Shown here piece after piece: positions 62,630 through 64,000 of a stretch of DNA of 64,000 bases. The stretch comes from Brevibacillus fluminis. Lineage in GTDB: Bacteria > Bacillota > Bacilli > Brevibacillales > Brevibacillaceae. The position numbers and the translations under genes are program-made. Every line of letters begins with the position of its first letter. Position 1 is the first letter of the stretch. The notes under the pieces are model-generated. The model was not told where the DNA came from. It ran no database searches and saw only the letters and a program-made list of their open reading frames with translations. The stretch spans positions 1 to 64,000 of the forward strand of contig NZ_RHHQ01000007.1 of NCBI RefSeq assembly GCF_003710825.1, read 5' to 3'.

Positions 62630-63823
62630 CTAGTTATTGACTTGCAGCGTTTCATCCAGCCATTCAAACATACGCTGGTTGAAGTACAGCAGGGCACCGA
62701 ATTGGCAATGCTCCTCCGCGCTTTCTTCTGCGGTGAAGCGCATGAATGTTTTCGGGCAGGTGAGCGCGTCGTATAGCATCTGAGGTTGACCGGCAAAGAA
62801 GTGATCTTCGGCCGCTTCAACTACGAGCGTCGGGCAGGTGATTTTGTCCGCTACACCGGCCAAAGTGATTGGCTCGGTTTTTTCGATCAGCTCATGGATA
62901 TTTTTTGCCTGGTAGGTGAACATCCCGTTTTCAATCGCCCAGCGAACCCCGATGCTTTTGCTCATCAACACACCGATAAATTGCTCAACGAATGCTGGAT
63001 TTTCGAAGTCCTGCGGGTTGCCTGGATAAAATCTGCGTCCGATTTCACCGAATTGATTGGAAAACAGGCCGTCGTTCGCCACGCAAGCAGCGAGGCGATG
63101 TTCATAGGCGGCAGCGCGAGGAGCCAGGTAACCGCCGAGGCTGATGCCGATGATCGCGATCCGTTTGGCATCCACTTCCGGCCGCGTCTCCAAATAATCA
63201 ACCATAGGTGTCACGACTTTTTCCCAGTCATGGCGGAAGGGGAGCCGTTGCTCACGGATAACCGCGCCTTGGCCCGGCCCTTCGAACGTCAGGCAGTTGT
63301 AGCCTCGCTGCAGTGCTGACGCCACTACTTCTAAGTACAGCTCTTCCCCAGTCGAATCGAAGCCTCCATGAATGAGCAAGGTCGGTCTTGGCGACTCATC
63401 CACCCGATAAAAGTAGCCTGGCAAAAACGTGTCTTCATACGGGATTTTCACTTCATCGACCGGCGTATCAAACAGCTGGATGGCTTTGCGGAATGCGTTG
63501 CGGCTTTTTCCCCATGTATCCAGAATCCGCGGATCGTTTTGGTCGCCGTGCAAAAAGAATTCCGCAGTTCGGTAGTAGTTGTGCGCGCGTAGGTAGCACT
63601 CCCGCGCACTGACCCGTTTGCCGCGCGACATGCTTTCTTCCGCGAGCGCATGAATCCGCTCGGCAGTTTTGTACCACTCGTTGTACCAGCTTTCGAAATT
63701 CCCCTCCTCGATACGATAAGCGGTGGTCAGGCATTCCCCGATATCGGCTCCGCCGAAGGGCGCGTACCCCATCGTACGCAGCAGTTCAAAGGAAAAGGTT
63801 TGGTCTTCAAAAATACATTTCAT
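62630..63823 (-). CDS. Alpha/beta hydrolase of the FrsA / pseudooxynicotine-hydrolase-like group
   Basis: 397 residues. An N-terminal helical cap (about 1-125, with EESMSRGKRVSARECYLRAHNYYRTAEFFL) precedes the hydrolase core: LLIHGGFDSTGEE, the nucleophile elbow GISLGGYLAPRAAA (about residue 227), the acid in VVEAAEDHFF and the His in ESAEEHCQFGA. This layout is shared by 2,6-dihydroxypseudooxynicotine hydrolase and FrsA-like C-C or ester hydrolases; substrate unknown. ATG 63823 has AAAGGAGG upstream. Its promoter region contains ATAGGT/ACCTAT palindromes suggesting control by a nearby regulator. Confidence 0.88.
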   Translation of the reverse strand: MKCIFEDQTFSFELLRTMGYAPFGGADIGECLTTAYRIEEGNFESWYNEWYKTAERIHALAEESMSRGKRVSARECYLRAHNYYRTAEFFLHGDQNDPRILDTWGKSRNAFRKAIQLFDTPVDEVKIPYEDTFLPGYFYRVDESPRPTLLIHGGFDSTGEELYLEVVASALQRGYNCLTFEGPGQGAVIREQRLPFRHDWEKVVTPMVDYLETRPEVDAKRIAIIGISLGGYLAPRAAAYEHRLAACVANDGLFSNQFGEIGRRFYPGNPQDFENPAFVEQFIGVLMSKSIGVRWAIENGMFTYQAKNIHELIEKTEPITLAGVADKITCPTLVVEAAEDHFFAGQPQMLYDALTCPKTFMRFTAEESAEEHCQFGALLYFNQRMFEWLDETLQVNN

Positions 63824-63857
63824 AATGGATGAGTCCTCCTTTAATCGATGACAATTT

Positions 63858-63937
63858 ATAGGTTCGATTTGATCTAAAACAAAAATAACCTAAAATCAAT
63901 TTTAAGTCAACAATAATATAGGTCATAATTAACCTAT
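63858..63937. promoter_or_regulatory. Repeated ATAGGT/AACCTA operator-like palindromes
   Basis: ATAGGT (63918-63923) and ACCTAT (63932-63937) form an eight-base-spaced palindrome. ATAGGTT (63858-63864) and AACCTA (63887-63892) form a wider copy. The region is AT-rich and lies between the hydrolase and a possible divergent gene. Confidence 0.5.
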
Positions 63938-63958
63938 TTTCGTGAAGTGAAGTAATTA

Positions 63959-64000
63959 ATGTTTGAAGAGAGATTAGATCGTGAAAGCTCTGACTTTTCG
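63959..64000 (+). CDS. Possible start of a divergent gene (partial)
   Basis: An ATG at 63959 opens a frame of 14 codons (MFEERLDRESSDFS) to the window edge. The ribosome site is weak (GTGAAGTGAAG). Its position divergent from a hydrolase across a palindromic operator would suit a regulator, but nothing more can be said. Confidence 0.3.
   Translation, partial: MFEERLDRESSDFS

Overview
The window looks like a chromosomal piece of a spore-forming, aerobic Bacilli member of moderate GC (roughly 50-55 % by eye), most like the Brevibacillus/Tumebacillus/Alicyclobacillus side of the order; the genus is inference. Reasons: strong GGAGG-type ribosome sites with many TTG and GTG starts, a Spo0F-like receiver, spore-associated lipoprotein and coat-like genes, a ydaO-type c-di-AMP leader, Fur and CcpA (cre) boxes, the ywqA/ywqB pair, and RocG-type glutamate dehydrogenase under sigma-54.

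Layout. 1-210: 3' end of a 23S rRNA gene, with no 5S before the terminator. 385-2130: a short AT-rich islet (methyltransferase, unknown, Nudix). 2277-5545: a Spo0F-like receiver fused to a MazG-like pyrophosphohydrolase, an RraA-like protein, a secreted CAP protein under a c-di-AMP riboswitch, and a Cys/Pro-rich repeat protein. 5702-9673: glutarate operon (glaH, lhgO, aldehyde dehydrogenase) behind a structured leader with its own terminator. 10089-17233: alpha/beta hydrolase, MocR regulator, an hsdM remnant, MarR plus MFS exporter, small genes and a major-royal-jelly-type protein. 17533-22703: an operon of Fe-alcohol dehydrogenase, histidine kinase and sigma-54 response regulator, divergent from a Zn-alcohol dehydrogenase with a sigma-54 promoter. 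22757-34697: GMC oxidoreductase with a Tat subunit, lipoproteins, sulfatase, oligopeptide-binding protein, NAGPA-domain protein, M48 protease and yebC. 34807-41390: DMT and MFS transporters, an Lrp regulator, a Fur-controlled iron-chelate ABC transporter and a candidate stand-alone RNA. 41552-41768: a foldback repeat. 41901-45497: fixABCX-type electron transfer genes. 45687-53386: dipeptide-binding protein, Xaa-Pro peptidase, and the SNF2/SWIM pair. 53531-62449: a polyamine-catabolism cluster. 62630-64000: an alpha/beta hydrolase and the window edge.

How they work together. The strongest theme is diamine and alcohol catabolism under sigma-54. A PuuP-like putrescine importer, RocG-like glutamate dehydrogenase, an aminoaldehyde-type dehydrogenase and PatA-like putrescine aminotransferase lie together with a CBS/PAS/AAA+ sigma-54 activator. 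Three -24/-12 promoters are readable there, and a shared AACTACCCA motif lies upstream of them. A fourth -24/-12 promoter serves the Zn-alcohol dehydrogenase beside its own two-component system. Cre-like boxes lie at or just downstream of two of these promoters, which suggests CcpA repression on top of sigma-54 activation. PatA-type enzymes also accept cadaverine, whose breakdown gives glutarate; the glaH-lhgO operon 50 kb away would convert glutarate through L-2-hydroxyglutarate to 2-oxoglutarate, the amino acceptor of PatA. No insertion sequence, prophage, CRISPR array or tRNA was seen.
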